Assembly (NCBI GenBank): GCA_963819715.1
Contig: CAWFXE010000002.1
Span: 682,001-746,000, forward strand
Length of the DNA stretch: 64,000 bases
Direction: 5' to 3'
DNA from: DASUPK01 sp963819715
GTDB taxonomy: Bacteria; Actinomycetota; Thermoleophilia; Solirubrobacterales; 70-9
In this document: positions 26,416 to 34,564 of the stretch, in pieces
Layout of the letters: each line of letters starts with the position of its first letter
How positions within the stretch are numbered: the first letter of the stretch is position 1
Made by a program: the position numbers and the translations under genes
The notes under the pieces: model-generated
Databases searched by the model: none
Told to the model about the DNA's origin: nothing
The model's input: the letters and a program-made list of their open reading frames with translations, nothing else

Positions 26416-27285
26416 ATGAATGTGCACGCGCTGATTGGGCGCCGGCGCAGGCTGTTCGGCCTGCTCTGCGTGCTTGCAGCGATGACCACCGGCCTGGCCG
26501 CCGCGGCGACCGCGCGGGCGGACAACTACGTCTCGCTGGGCGACTCCTATGTCGCCGGGCCGTTCATCCCGAACCCGGTCCTGCCGCTCGGGTGCTTGAA
26601 GTCGGATCACAACTACCCGCACCTGGCGGCGGGTGGAATCGGGTTGCCGCTGCGCGATCCGAGCTGCAGCGGCGCGACGACCGATGACATGGCCAACCCG
26701 CAGAACGTGGATCCGGACGGTCCCAACCCGCCGCAGTTCAACTCGCTGGACGCGAGCACGAAGGTGGTCTCGCTGACGATCGGAGGGAACGACATCGGGT
26801 TCTCCTCGATCGCGGAGAGCTGCATCACCTACAACCCGTTCAGCCACCCGTGCAGGGACAAGTACGACTCGGGCGGCGTCGATCAGATCAGCCAGCGGAT
26901 CCAGGCGACCGCTCCGAAGGTGGCGGCGGTGCTCCAGGGGATCCACGCGCGTGCGCCCTCGGCTCGTGTGTTGGTCGTCAACTACCCGGCGATCTTCCCG
27001 GAGACGGGAAGCGGGTGCTGGCCGCAGATGCCGATCTCCTTCTCCGACACGCCCTATCTGAGGGCGAAGGAGCAGGAGCTCAACCAGATGCTGGCCACCC
27101 AGGCCGCCGGGAACGGCGCCACCCTGGTCAGCTGGTACGCCGCGAGCATCGGGCACGACGCCTGCAAGAGCTCGTCGGTGCGCTGGGTCGAGCCGCTGGT
27201 GCCGGGCAACTCGGCCGCTCCGATCCATCCCAACCAGTCGGGGATGCGGGGCGCGGCGACCGTGCTCGTTTCAGCGACCCACTAG
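26416..27285 (+). CDS. Secreted SGNH/GDSL-family lipase/esterase
   Basis: The 289-residue protein begins with an Arg-rich n-region, a hydrophobic core and an ARA-type signal-peptidase site near residue 36. The catalytic domain has block I YVSLGDSYVAGP (Ser nucleophile), block III GGNDIGF, and block V HPNQSGM with the catalytic His. Paired cysteines fit the Streptomyces-type secreted SGNH lipases. It should hydrolyse esters outside the cell. GGAGGAGAGGAG precedes ATG 26416. A terminator hairpin lies 13 bp after the stop. Confidence 0.93.
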   Translation: MNVHALIGRRRRLFGLLCVLAAMTTGLAAAATARADNYVSLGDSYVAGPFIPNPVLPLGCLKSDHNYPHLAAGGIGLPLRDPSCSGATTDDMANPQNVDPDGPNPPQFNSLDASTKVVSLTIGGNDIGFSSIAESCITYNPFSHPCRDKYDSGGVDQISQRIQATAPKVAAVLQGIHARAPSARVLVVNYPAIFPETGSGCWPQMPISFSDTPYLRAKEQELNQMLATQAAGNGATLVSWYAASIGHDACKSSSVRWVEPLVPGNSAAPIHPNQSGMRGAATVLVSATH

Positions 27286-27297
27286 TTGCTGATGCGA

Positions 27298-27318
27298 GGG
27301 TGCTCCAGAGGAGCACCC
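27298..27318 (+). terminator. Hairpin terminator after the SGNH lipase gene
   Basis: A perfect 9-bp GC-rich stem GGGTGCTCC / GGAGCACCC with an AGA loop, followed by GTTAT. It lies between two convergent genes and could act in both directions. Confidence 0.75.
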
Positions 27319-27319
27319 G

Positions 27320-27778
27320 TTATGTGCTGGGCAAGGTGGTGAGGCGCTCGCGTAGGCGCCTCATCGCCTTGCGATTGACGCGCTTCACGTAGGCGTGGTT
27401 GAGCGGGCCCATCAGCCTCTCCGACCTCGGCATCTCGACCATCTCGAGCTCGAAGTTGATCCTCGTGCCGCCGTCGGGAAGCGCCTCTAGGACGTAGGTG
27501 CCCCGGGTGCGGCGCGCGGCGTTCGGACCGCCGATCGTCTCCTCCACCAGCCGCCGGCCCGAGTCGGCCTCGACGATCTCGACGTCGGTCCAGTCCTTCT
27601 CGACGGTGGCCTTCACCCGGACGTTGGCCTTGGACCCCACGCCGCGCTTCGGCCCCGACAGCTGCCAGTCGACCATGAAGTGGTCCATGAAGGACTCGTG
27701 GTTGCCGAGCTCCTCGAGGAACTCGTAGACCTGGTGGGTCGAGTTCGGGACCTCGACCGAGACGGTGACCGGCTTCAC
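27320..27778 (-). CDS. SRPBCC-family protein
   Basis: The 152-residue START-like protein (VKPVTVSVEVPNS, QVYEFLEELGNHESFMDHFM, GTYVLEALPDGGTRINF in short pieces) has the polyketide-cyclase/dehydrase fold. Its helical C-terminus is basic (RVNRKAMRRLRERL). The ligand is unknown. GTG 27778 is set by TAGAGT 7 nt upstream. That -10 starts with the stop codon of the preceding CMD gene. It lies downstream of the SDR-CMD pair. Confidence 0.87.
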   Translation of the reverse strand: MKPVTVSVEVPNSTHQVYEFLEELGNHESFMDHFMVDWQLSGPKRGVGSKANVRVKATVEKDWTDVEIVEADSGRRLVEETIGGPNAARRTRGTYVLEALPDGGTRINFELEMVEMPRSERLMGPLNHAYVKRVNRKAMRRLRERLTTLPST

Positions 27779-27785
27779 GCGCGGG

Positions 27786-27791
27786 ACTCTA
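27786..27791 (-). promoter_or_regulatory. -10 element (TAGAGT) of leaderless SRPBCC gene
   Basis: TAGAGT, 7 nt, then GTG 27778. TAG is also the stop codon of the upstream gene (27789-27791). Confidence 0.62.
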
Positions 27792-28349
27792 TGGAAGAGG
27801 CTCGAGACCCTCGTCCAGCTCGACACCGAAGCTGTTCAGGGCGAAGGCGACCATGTGGTAGTGCCCGACGACCATCGTCGCCTCCATCAGCTGCTCGTCG
27901 TCGTAGGTCTCGGCGAGCGCCTTCCAGGTGGCGTCCGAGATCCGCGAGTCGGCGTGGAGCTCGTCGGCGGCCCGGAGCAGCGCCGCCTCGTGAGAGGTCC
28001 AGCCGTCGACATCGGAGCCCTCGAGCACCCGGTCGATCGCCTCGCGCTCCATCCCGCCGTCCAGCGAGATGCGCACGTGCTGTCCCCACTCGTAGGACGA
28101 CTTGGTGTTGACCGCGGTCCGGAGGATGAGCAGCTCGCGGTCGTGGCCCGACAGCTTGCCCGCCGTCAGCAGGAAGCCACCGAACGGCAGCCAGGCGCGG
28201 AACAGGTCGGGATGCCGCGCAAAGGTCGGGAAGATGTTGTTGTCGCCGAGCCGGCGGTCGATGCCGGGCGGGACGGCGTCCAGGATGCGCTTGACGTCAC
28301 CGGTCCACTCGTCCGGCGGCAGCGGCGGGATGCGCGGCTCGTCGGCCAC
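27789..28349 (-). CDS. Carboxymuconolactone-decarboxylase/AhpD-like protein
   Basis: The 186-residue CMD-family protein has the conserved helix pair HDRELLILRTAVNTKSSYEWGQH, given here as HDRELLILRTA and YEWGQHVRI. The Cys-x-x-Cys of AhpD is replaced (no cysteines in the motif), so it is not a thiol peroxidase reductase. Members of this subfamily often sit beside SDRs in steroid or aromatic catabolism operons. GTG 28349 overlaps the SDR stop by one base (TAGTG). The substrate is unknown. Confidence 0.88.
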   Translation of the reverse strand: MADEPRIPPLPPDEWTGDVKRILDAVPPGIDRRLGDNNIFPTFARHPDLFRAWLPFGGFLLTAGKLSGHDRELLILRTAVNTKSSYEWGQHVRISLDGGMEREAIDRVLEGSDVDGWTSHEAALLRAADELHADSRISDATWKALAETYDDEQLMEATMVVGHYHMVAFALNSFGVELDEGLEPLP

Positions 28350-29134
28350 TAACCCGCCCTCGGGCCGATGCTGAGGCCCCCGTCGACGACCAGGCTCTGG
28401 CCGGTGACGTAGCTCGCCTCGTCGGAGATCAGGAAGAGGCCGGCGTTGGCGACCTCCCAGGCGGTGCCCTGTCGCCGGGCGGGAATCTTCACCTGGTCGC
28501 GAAGCGGGCTGAGCTGCGAGGCGAGCCGGCCGAGCGAGGTGTCGATCAGTCCGGGGATCAGGAGATTGGTACGGACGGTCGGCGCGCCCTCGACGGCCGA
28601 CTGGCGGCAGAGCGACTCCAGGCCCGCCTTCGAAACCGCGTATGCCGGGAAGGGCATCACCTCGCGCGATGCTATTGAGCCGACGAGGACGATCGCTCCT
28701 CCCTGCTCCCGCATCGCCGCCAGGCCGTGCTTGCAGCCGAGGAAGTGCGAGCGGAGGTTGATGGCCATGACCCGGTCCCAGTCCTCGGCGCTGGTGCCGC
28801 CGATCCCGAAGCCCGCGCCGATCCCGAGGTTCATCACGACGCCGTCGAGGCCGCCGAGCGCCTCGGCGGCCCTTTCGAACATGCCGGCCGCCGCCTCCTC
28901 GTCAGCGGCGTCGGCCGCGATCACCTCGGCTCTGGCCCCCTCCGCGCGGACGAGCTCCGCGGTCGCCTCCGCGGTCTCGGCGTTCAGATCGGCGACCACG
29001 ATTGCGGCGCCTTCTCGCCCGAAGAGGACCGACATGGCCCGCCCGTTGCCGATGGGCGGGTCCTCGATCCCGTGGTCCTCCTGGCCCGCCCCCACCACGA
29101 GGATGCGCCGGCCGTCCAATCTCTTCGCGCTCAC
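28349..29134 (-). CDS. Short-chain dehydrogenase/reductase, TetR-controlled
   Basis: This 261-residue SDR is of the classical, FabG-like kind: GRRILVVGAGQEDHG (cofactor loop with an unusual insertion), VADLNAETAE, NLGIGAG in place of NNAG, a serine in IVLVGSIAS, and YAVSKAG, ending with SYVTGQSLVVDGG. The substitution of NNAG is notable. GTG 29134 lies 7 nt after TAAGGT. Its promoter overlaps a TetR-type palindrome shared with the divergent tetR gene, which should repress it. CMD follows by overlap. Confidence 0.92.
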   Translation of the reverse strand: MSAKRLDGRRILVVGAGQEDHGIEDPPIGNGRAMSVLFGREGAAIVVADLNAETAEATAELVRAEGARAEVIAADAADEEAAAGMFERAAEALGGLDGVVMNLGIGAGFGIGGTSAEDWDRVMAINLRSHFLGCKHGLAAMREQGGAIVLVGSIASREVMPFPAYAVSKAGLESLCRQSAVEGAPTVRTNLLIPGLIDTSLGRLASQLSPLRDQVKIPARRQGTAWEVANAGLFLISDEASYVTGQSLVVDGGLSIGPRAG

Positions 29135-29141
29135 CATCGGC

Positions 29142-29147
29142 ACCTTA
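29142..29147 (-). promoter_or_regulatory. -10 element (TAAGGT) of leaderless SDR gene
   Basis: TAAGGT, 7 nt, then GTG 29134. It overlaps the left arm of the TetR-type palindrome. Confidence 0.65.
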
Positions 29148-29169
29148 GCGAACATCTGTGTTCGTTAAG
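29144..29169. promoter_or_regulatory. TetR-type operator between SDR and tetR
   Basis: Two 11-nt arms, CTTAGCGAACA (29144-29154) and TGTTCGTTAAG (29159-29169), are inverted repeats with one mismatch and a 4-nt spacer. They lie between the two divergent start codons and overlap the SDR -10 box. Confidence 0.75.
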
Positions 29170-29188
29170 TACTAGGATGGCGACAGGG

Positions 29189-29815
29189 ATGGCGAGGACG
29201 ACGACCGCCGAGCAGCTGCCGAGAGGCCGACATGGCCTGAGCCGCGACGAGGTGCTCGCGTCCCAGCGCGGCCGCATGCTCGACGCGATCTGCCAGGCCG
29301 TCGCCGAGCAGGGCTACGCCGGGACGTCGGTCGCCGACGTGATCCGGGGGGCCGGCGTCTCGCGCGAGACCTTCTACGAGCACTTCGACGACAAGGAGGA
29401 GTGCTTCCTCGCCGCCTACGACCTCGCCGCGGCGACCCTGCGCGACGCGGTCGTGGCCGGCGTTCCGGCCGAGTCCACCGATCCGCTCGAGAGCTACGAC
29501 CGGGCCATGGCCGCGTACCTGGAGGCCATGTCGACCCAGCGCGCCTACGCCCGCGTCTTTCTGGTCGACGTCTACGGCGCCGGCGCCGCGGCCCTCAGGC
29601 GCCGCTTCCAGGTCTTCCAGGCCTTCGTCGATCTCGTCGTCGGGATCTTTGGAGCGCGAAGCGCCGCCGACCGCGCCCTGTGCGAGGCGCTGGTGGGCGC
29701 CGTGAGCTCGATGGTCACGATTCGGGTGGCAGTCGGCGAGTTCGACCAGTTGCCGGGGCTGCGCGGTCAGATCCGGGAGATCGCGAGACGCCTGGAGCCG
29801 GGAGCCCCGCGATGA
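29189..29815 (+). CDS. TetR/AcrR-family regulator
   Basis: The 208-residue regulator has an N-terminal helix-turn-helix (AICQAVAEQGYAGTSVADVI, GVSRETFYEHFDDKEECF in pieces) and a helical ligand-binding C-terminus. It is divergent from the SDR and flanked by a 26-bp palindrome, so it most likely represses the SDR-CMD operon and itself. TAGGAT (29173-29178) overlaps an upstream ATG at 29177, so translation probably starts at ATG 29189, giving a very short leader. The TGA stop overlaps the esterase ATG (ATGA), which indicates co-transcription. Confidence 0.92.
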   Translation: MARTTTAEQLPRGRHGLSRDEVLASQRGRMLDAICQAVAEQGYAGTSVADVIRGAGVSRETFYEHFDDKEECFLAAYDLAAATLRDAVVAGVPAESTDPLESYDRAMAAYLEAMSTQRAYARVFLVDVYGAGAAALRRRFQVFQAFVDLVVGIFGARSAADRALCEALVGAVSSMVTIRVAVGEFDQLPGLRGQIREIARRLEPGAPR

Positions 29816-30813
29816 GGAGGATCGGGGTCTCCGTCGCGGCGCTGGCGGCCTTCTGCGCGCTGGTATTCGCCCCGGCGGCGCCGGCATCGGCGGGCGACAT
29901 CCAGCTGCTCTCCTCCCAGCGGCTCGACTCCAGGCTGTTCGACCTGACCCTGTCCACCCCGGCGCTCGCCAAGCCGACCCAGGTCCGCGTTCTGCTGCCG
30001 GACGGCTATCGCAAGCAGAAGCCGAAGCGCTACCCCGTCCTCTATCTGCTGCACGGCGCCTTCGGCAACGACGAGGACTGGACCAAGGTCGGCGATGCCG
30101 AGAACATCACCGCGGGCCGCAAGGTCATCGTCGTCATGCCGGACGGCGGACAGGGCGGCTGGTACACGGATTGGGTCAACCGCGGCCGAGGCGGCCCTCC
30201 GGAGTGGGAGACGTTCCACATCGGCGAGCTCGTCCCGTGGATCGATGACCGCTACCGCACCATGACGAGCCGCGGCGCCCGAGCGATCGCTGGTCTCTCG
30301 ATGGGCGGCTTCGGAGCGATGAGCTACGCGGCCCGCCACCCGGAGCTCTTCTCCTGGGCGGGCAGCTTCTCCGGCGCGGTCGACATCGTCAACTACCCCC
30401 CGGTGGTCGCGATCATCGACCTCGAGGCGCCCGTGGACGGTGGCCTTCCCGGGGATCAGTTCGGGGATCGCCTCCTCGCCGAGCCGAACTGGCGAGCTCA
30501 CAATCCGTGGGACCTGGCGGAGAACCTCAGGAACACCAGGGTCGTGATCGACACCGGGAATGGCCAGCCCGGCCCGCTGGACCCGGCCGGCAAGCTCTTC
30601 GACCCGATCGAGCTCGGCGTGCACGACATGAGCGTCTCGCTGCACAAGCGGCTGCTCTCCCTCGGCATCCCGCACACCTGGGACGACTACGGGCCGGGCA
30701 CCCACTCGTGGCCCTACTGGCAGCGCGATCTGGCGGAGGCGCTGCCTTCGATGATGCGGAGCTTCAGGGCCTCCCATAAGTCGCACTCGCGGCGGAAGCA
30801 CCGCCGCCGCTAG
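29812..30813 (+). CDS. Secreted esterase, Ag85/esterase-D-like alpha/beta hydrolase
   Basis: The 333-residue protein has a signal peptide (VSVAALAAFCALVFAPAAPASA) and a putative-esterase domain: RVLLPDGYRKQKPKRYPVLYLLHG quoted in part, nucleophile elbow GLSMGGFG, and a C-terminal histidine in GPGTHSWPYW. It ends in a basic tail (SHSRRKHRRR). It acts outside the membrane on acyl esters; mycolyl transfer is not implied. The gene is coupled to tetR by ATGA. A 20-bp palindrome follows the stop, ahead of the P450 gene. Confidence 0.9.
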   Translation: MRRIGVSVAALAAFCALVFAPAAPASAGDIQLLSSQRLDSRLFDLTLSTPALAKPTQVRVLLPDGYRKQKPKRYPVLYLLHGAFGNDEDWTKVGDAENITAGRKVIVVMPDGGQGGWYTDWVNRGRGGPPEWETFHIGELVPWIDDRYRTMTSRGARAIAGLSMGGFGAMSYAARHPELFSWAGSFSGAVDIVNYPPVVAIIDLEAPVDGGLPGDQFGDRLLAEPNWRAHNPWDLAENLRNTRVVIDTGNGQPGPLDPAGKLFDPIELGVHDMSVSLHKRLLSLGIPHTWDDYGPGTHSWPYWQRDLAEALPSMMRSFRASHKSHSRRKHRRR

Positions 30814-30814
30814 C

Positions 30815-30834
30815 AACTGGCTGGCCAGCCAGTT
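30815..30834. promoter_or_regulatory. 20-bp perfect palindrome upstream of the P450 gene, candidate TetR operator
   Basis: AACTGGCTGG and CCAGCCAGTT are perfect, spacer-free inverted repeats 41 bp before the P450 start. The size and symmetry are those of TetR-family operators. It differs from the 29144 operator, so another regulator is implied. Confidence 0.65.
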
Positions 30835-30875
30835 AAGCTGCCGCGAACCCACCACGACCGGCCGGAGGATCGAGG

Positions 30876-32144
30876 ATGAACAAGCCGCCCCAGGAGCAGC
30901 TCGCCGCAGTGGAGCCCGAGAACCTGAGCCAGGAGGAACTCGAGGCGCTGGAGCTCACCGAGCGCCCGCATTGGGAGGGAGGGCCCCCCTACGAGATCTT
31001 CAAGGAGCTCCGCGGCCGCTGCCCGGTCCACCGGACCGAGGTGATCTCCGAGTACCCCGACGAGGACGGCTTCTGGTCGCTCACCAAGGGTGACGACATC
31101 CGCGAGGTCAGCCTCGACTGGGAGACCTACTCGTCAGAGCGCGGCGGCGTCACCGGCCTTACCCACGCGGTGCCGCTCGAGCTCCAGCAGGCGATGTTCA
31201 TCGGCATGGACCCGCCGAAGCACGACCGCCTCAAGATGCTCTTCCAGCGCGGGTTCACCCCAAAGCGCATCGCCGAGCACGAGGACGAGATCCGCGCGAT
31301 CGCGGAGAACGTCCTCGACGGCGTCGCCCGGCGGGGCGAGTGCGACCTGGTGAACGAAGTCGCGCAGCCCGTCGTCTCCCGCGTGATCGGCAGCTTCATG
31401 GGGATCCCGGAGAAGGACGACGCGATCTGGGCCAAGCTCATGAACTCCGCCCTCGGCTTCGGCGACGAGGACCTCAACCCGGGAGGACTCGAGCAGGTCC
31501 TCGAGCAGGACATCCCGGAGATCTTCGAGCGCTGCCGCGAGATGATCGCGGAACGCCGCGAGAACCCGACCGACGACCTGACCAGTGTCCTCGTCCACGC
31601 CGAGATCGATGGCGAGAAGCTCGAGGAGCACGAGATCGTCATGGGCTTCTTCCTGCTGGTCGCGGCGGGCAACGACTCGACCAAGGCCACCTACACCAGC
31701 GGCATGCGGGCCCTGCTCGAGAACCCGGACCAGATGAAGATGCTGGTCGACGACCCGTCGCTCATTCCGGGAGCCGTCGAGGAGGCGCTGCGGATGTACC
31801 CGGCCTTCGCCCACTTCCGCCGCACGGCGACGAAGGACACCAAGATCCGCGGCAGGCAGATCTCGGAGGGCGAGAAGGTGCTGATGTGGTACGTCAGCTC
31901 GAACCGCGACGAGGACGTCTTCGAGGACGCCGACCGCTTCGACGTCCACCGCAACCCCGAGCACCAGGCCTTCGGCGCGGGTGGCCGCCACTTCTGTCTC
32001 GGCGCGGCGCTGGCGAGGCTCGAGCTGAAGATCCTCTTCGAGGAGACGCTCAAGCGATTCCCGGAGATGGAGATGGCGGGCAAGCCGGACCCGGCCGTCT
32101 CGGCCTTCCTCAACCAGCTGAAGCTGCTGCCCGTCCGCTGGTAG
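30876..32144 (+). CDS. Cytochrome P450
   Basis: This 422-residue soluble bacterial P450 has the I-helix LVAAGNDSTKAT (usual AGxDT region with Asn-Asp-Ser-Thr), the ExxR motif in EEALRMYPAF, and the heme loop FGAGGRHFCLGAALARLE with the cysteine ligand near residue 373. It hydroxylates a lipophilic substrate using electrons from partner proteins not seen here. The sequence style is that of actinobacterial CYP124/125/142-like or related sterol/alkyl P450s, but the subfamily is a guess. GAGGATCGAGG precedes ATG 30876. Confidence 0.94.
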   Translation: MNKPPQEQLAAVEPENLSQEELEALELTERPHWEGGPPYEIFKELRGRCPVHRTEVISEYPDEDGFWSLTKGDDIREVSLDWETYSSERGGVTGLTHAVPLELQQAMFIGMDPPKHDRLKMLFQRGFTPKRIAEHEDEIRAIAENVLDGVARRGECDLVNEVAQPVVSRVIGSFMGIPEKDDAIWAKLMNSALGFGDEDLNPGGLEQVLEQDIPEIFERCREMIAERRENPTDDLTSVLVHAEIDGEKLEEHEIVMGFFLLVAAGNDSTKATYTSGMRALLENPDQMKMLVDDPSLIPGAVEEALRMYPAFAHFRRTATKDTKIRGRQISEGEKVLMWYVSSNRDEDVFEDADRFDVHRNPEHQAFGAGGRHFCLGAALARLELKILFEETLKRFPEMEMAGKPDPAVSAFLNQLKLLPVRW

Positions 32145-32202
32145 CGCCTCCAGCCGGACCCGCGGGGGTAGGGTCTCCAGGCCCCCCACTCAAGGAGAGG
32201 AA

Positions 32203-32415
32203 ATGGCAGACAGCGTGTATAGGGTCACCGAGGTCGTCGGCGTCAGCTCGGATTCATGGGAGCAGGCGACCAAGAACGCGATCGAGAAGGTCAGCGAGAC
32301 GGTGCGCGACCTGCGGATCGCGGAGGTAGTTCGTCAGGACGTGACGATCGACGACGGGAAGGTCTCCGAGTTTCGAATCCGGCTCGGAATCTCGTTCAAG
32401 TACGACAACGGGTAG
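32203..32415 (+). CDS. Dodecin, flavin-binding small protein
   Basis: The 70-residue product matches dodecin over its whole length: VYRVTEVVGVSSDSWEQA, AIEKVSETVRDLRIAEV and FRIRLGISFKYD in short pieces, with the conserved tryptophan that stacks on flavin. Dodecins assemble as dodecameric hollow spheres storing FMN/FAD or coenzyme A. AAGGAGAGGAA immediately upstream of the ATG is one of the strongest ribosome-binding sites in the window. TAGGGT (32168-32173) is a possible -10. It ends one base before the convergent hydrolase gene. Confidence 0.95.
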   Translation: MADSVYRVTEVVGVSSDSWEQATKNAIEKVSETVRDLRIAEVVRQDVTIDDGKVSEFRIRLGISFKYDNG

Positions 32416-33920
32416 TCAAGAGCCGTCCGGCTTGGTGTCGATCGCGACGTAGTCGTAGTTCCCCAGCCAGCCGTCGCTCGCCGCCGGGATCCAGCCGGAA
32501 CAATCGGCGTTCGACGGGCGCATCGCGTCGGGGCGGATGTCCTCGCAGTCGAAGCGACCGCCGTTTGCCAGGCCGATGTCAAGCCGCGAGCGGTAGTAGC
32601 GGGAGAACATGTTGCCGTCGTGGTCCGGATCGACCGCGGCCTCCTGGGCGTCGTCGAACCAGCGGTTCGATAGGAGCCGCCGGTCGGCGCTCGGATCGCC
32701 CTTCACGTACTTGTCGAACCAGGCGGTCGTGTACCAGTCGATCTCGTCGGCGCCGCGGAGGCTCGCGCCGAAGCCTGGGTTCGGGATCCAGCTGAAGTCG
32801 AGGTGGCTGCCCCCCGGATGACGATCTCGCCGGAGTCGACGCCGGCGTCGGAGTACTTCACCGACTCCGCGGCCTTCGCCTCGGGGTCGGGCTGTGAGAG
32901 GTTCGGCGTCGGCGGCAGGAAGTAGTCGGCGGACATCCCCAGGGCGGGCTTGGTCAGCGGCGCCGGCGTCCGCTGCGACGGATCCGCGGGACAGGGTTGC
33001 TCCCCGGGCGGGAACGAGCCGGACCCTCCGTTCGGGTCGGCACCGCTGAGGTTGTCCCAGGCGACCACGGCATCGACCCGCGGATCCCACTGGCCGATGT
33101 AGGACACGCCGGCCGCCCCATACGAATGGCCGGCGAGTCCCAATCGGTTCGGATTCAGCATTTCGGCGAGCGGGTTGTATGCGGTGTCAAGGCCGGCGGC
33201 CACGCGTCGGTCCTGCTTGGGCGCGTGGCTGGTGCCGCCCTGACAGCTCGGCACCGGCTCGTAGGGCTGCTTGGCCGTGGAGAGGAAGAAGTTGATTGCG
33301 TCCTCGGTGCCGTCGAAGAAGGGACGGCCGTCGGTCTGCGCCGGGACGCCCTCGAAGGCATCGGGCGACTCGCCGAGGATGTCCGACTGCCCCTGGCCCT
33401 GCGGGTCGAAGGTCATCACCACATAGCCGGCCTTGGCGAGGGTCTGGGCCGCGTACCAGTACATCTGCTCGTTGGCCTGCACCGAGCCGTTGGTGATCAC
33501 GATGCCGGGCCGCCGGGCCGGACCCGCCCTCGTCGCCCAGACGTGGCCGGAGAGGGTCGCGCCGTCGCGGGCCGTGAAGAGGACCGGCTTGACGATCCCG
33601 TAGCCCACCGGCCCCCAGTCGTAGAGGCGGACGTCGCCGGAGCAGCCGTCGAAGCCGTTGGAGCAGAGGTTGACGAAGTTCCGCTCCGGATCCCGCAGGA
33701 GCGCGAGGGCGGCGTCGGCGGAGTTCTTGACACTCTGCGCTCGCAGCTGCAGCTGATACTGCGGCGTCATGTAGATGCTGGCGCGCTCCAACGTCTTCGA
33801 GTAGTTCTTCGCCTCGTAGACGGGGTCGAAGGCGCTGGCGACGGCGGAGCCGCCGAGCAGGCTGATTGCAACCGCGAGAGCGGCGATCGCGGGCCCTGTC
33901 CTCCACAATCGGGTTCCCAT
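32416..33920 (-). CDS. Secreted alpha/beta hydrolase, frameshifted
   Basis: About 500 residues are encoded if one frameshift is corrected. The N-terminus has a signal peptide (AIAALAVAISLLGGSAVASA). The core has PGIVITNGSVQAN, FDPQGQGQSD and the nucleophile elbow GLAGHSYGAAG. The C-terminal part (DEIDWYTTAWFDKYVKGD) lies in another frame. The break is at the C-run 32810-32815, where one added base joins EIVIRG to GSHLDFSW. It resembles dienelactone-hydrolase/acylpeptidase-like secreted hydrolases. The start could also be GTG 33935. It is divergent from a TetR gene, its likely regulator. Confidence 0.82.
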
Positions 33921-33952
33921 GAGCGCGGCGCGCACTATACATATTTTTAGGT

Positions 33953-34546
33953 ATGTCTCAAATTAGTCCGGGCAGGGCTCGGGGCCGCCCGGCGGCCGCC
34001 AGCCGCGAGGACGTACTCGACGCGGGGCTCTACCGCTACCTCCGCGGCAAGCGCGTCGACGTGCAGGCGATCGCCTCGGAGCTCGGGCTCGGCCGGGCCA
34101 CCGTCTACCGCTGGTTCGGGTCCCGGGAGAAGCTGCTCGGCGAGGTGATCATCCGCGCCACCGAGCCGGTGCTCGAGGAGGCGCGCTCCGGCCTGGCGGG
34201 CAAGGGCGGTCCGGGGCTACTCGACACCTTCGACCGGTTCAACCGCGCCCTCGCCGACGCCCCGGCGCTGCGCGCCTTCGTCGAGCAGGAGCGAGACGCC
34301 TCGCTGCGGATCATCGCCTCGGGCGGCGGCATCGTCCAGCCGCGGATCGTCGAGCTGATCACCGGCCTGATCGTCGAGGAGGCCGAGGCCGGCACCTACG
34401 AGCCGCCGGTGGAGCCGTCGGTGCTCGGCTACGCGATCGTCAAGCTCGCCCAGGCCTTCCTCTTCAACGACGCCGTGGTCGGGATCCGCGGCGACGTCGA
34501 CCGCCTCCGCGAGGTCGAGGCGGCGCTGCTCGGGGTCCCGAGCTGA
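33953..34546 (+). CDS. TetR-family regulator (QsdR-like)
   Basis: The 197-residue protein has an N-terminal GRARGRPAAASRED tail and the helix-turn-helix VQAIASELGLGRATVYRWFGSREKLLGEV, quoted in part as LGLGRATVYRWFGSR. Its ligand domain resembles that of QsdR-type regulators (EQERDASLRIIASGGG, GYAIVKLAQAFLFND). The 32-bp space to the divergent hydrolase is AT-rich, unusual here, and contains TATTTT five bases before the ATG. It probably controls the hydrolase. No strong palindrome was found there. Confidence 0.9.
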   Translation: MSQISPGRARGRPAAASREDVLDAGLYRYLRGKRVDVQAIASELGLGRATVYRWFGSREKLLGEVIIRATEPVLEEARSGLAGKGGPGLLDTFDRFNRALADAPALRAFVEQERDASLRIIASGGGIVQPRIVELITGLIVEEAEAGTYEPPVEPSVLGYAIVKLAQAFLFNDAVVGIRGDVDRLREVEAALLGVPS

Positions 34547-34551
34547 CGCGT

Positions 34552-34557
34552 TAGTTT
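34552..34557 (+). promoter_or_regulatory. -10 element (TAGTTT) of leaderless exonuclease gene
   Basis: TAGTTT, 7 nt, then GTG 34565, right after the tetR stop. Confidence 0.62.
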
Positions 34558-34564
34558 CCCGCTC

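Noticed and set aside
33920..33960. AT-rich ACATA/TATGT inverted repeat as a TetR operator
   Set aside because: Arms of only five bases with an uneven spacer; too weak to claim, although regulation by the adjacent TetR is plausible.
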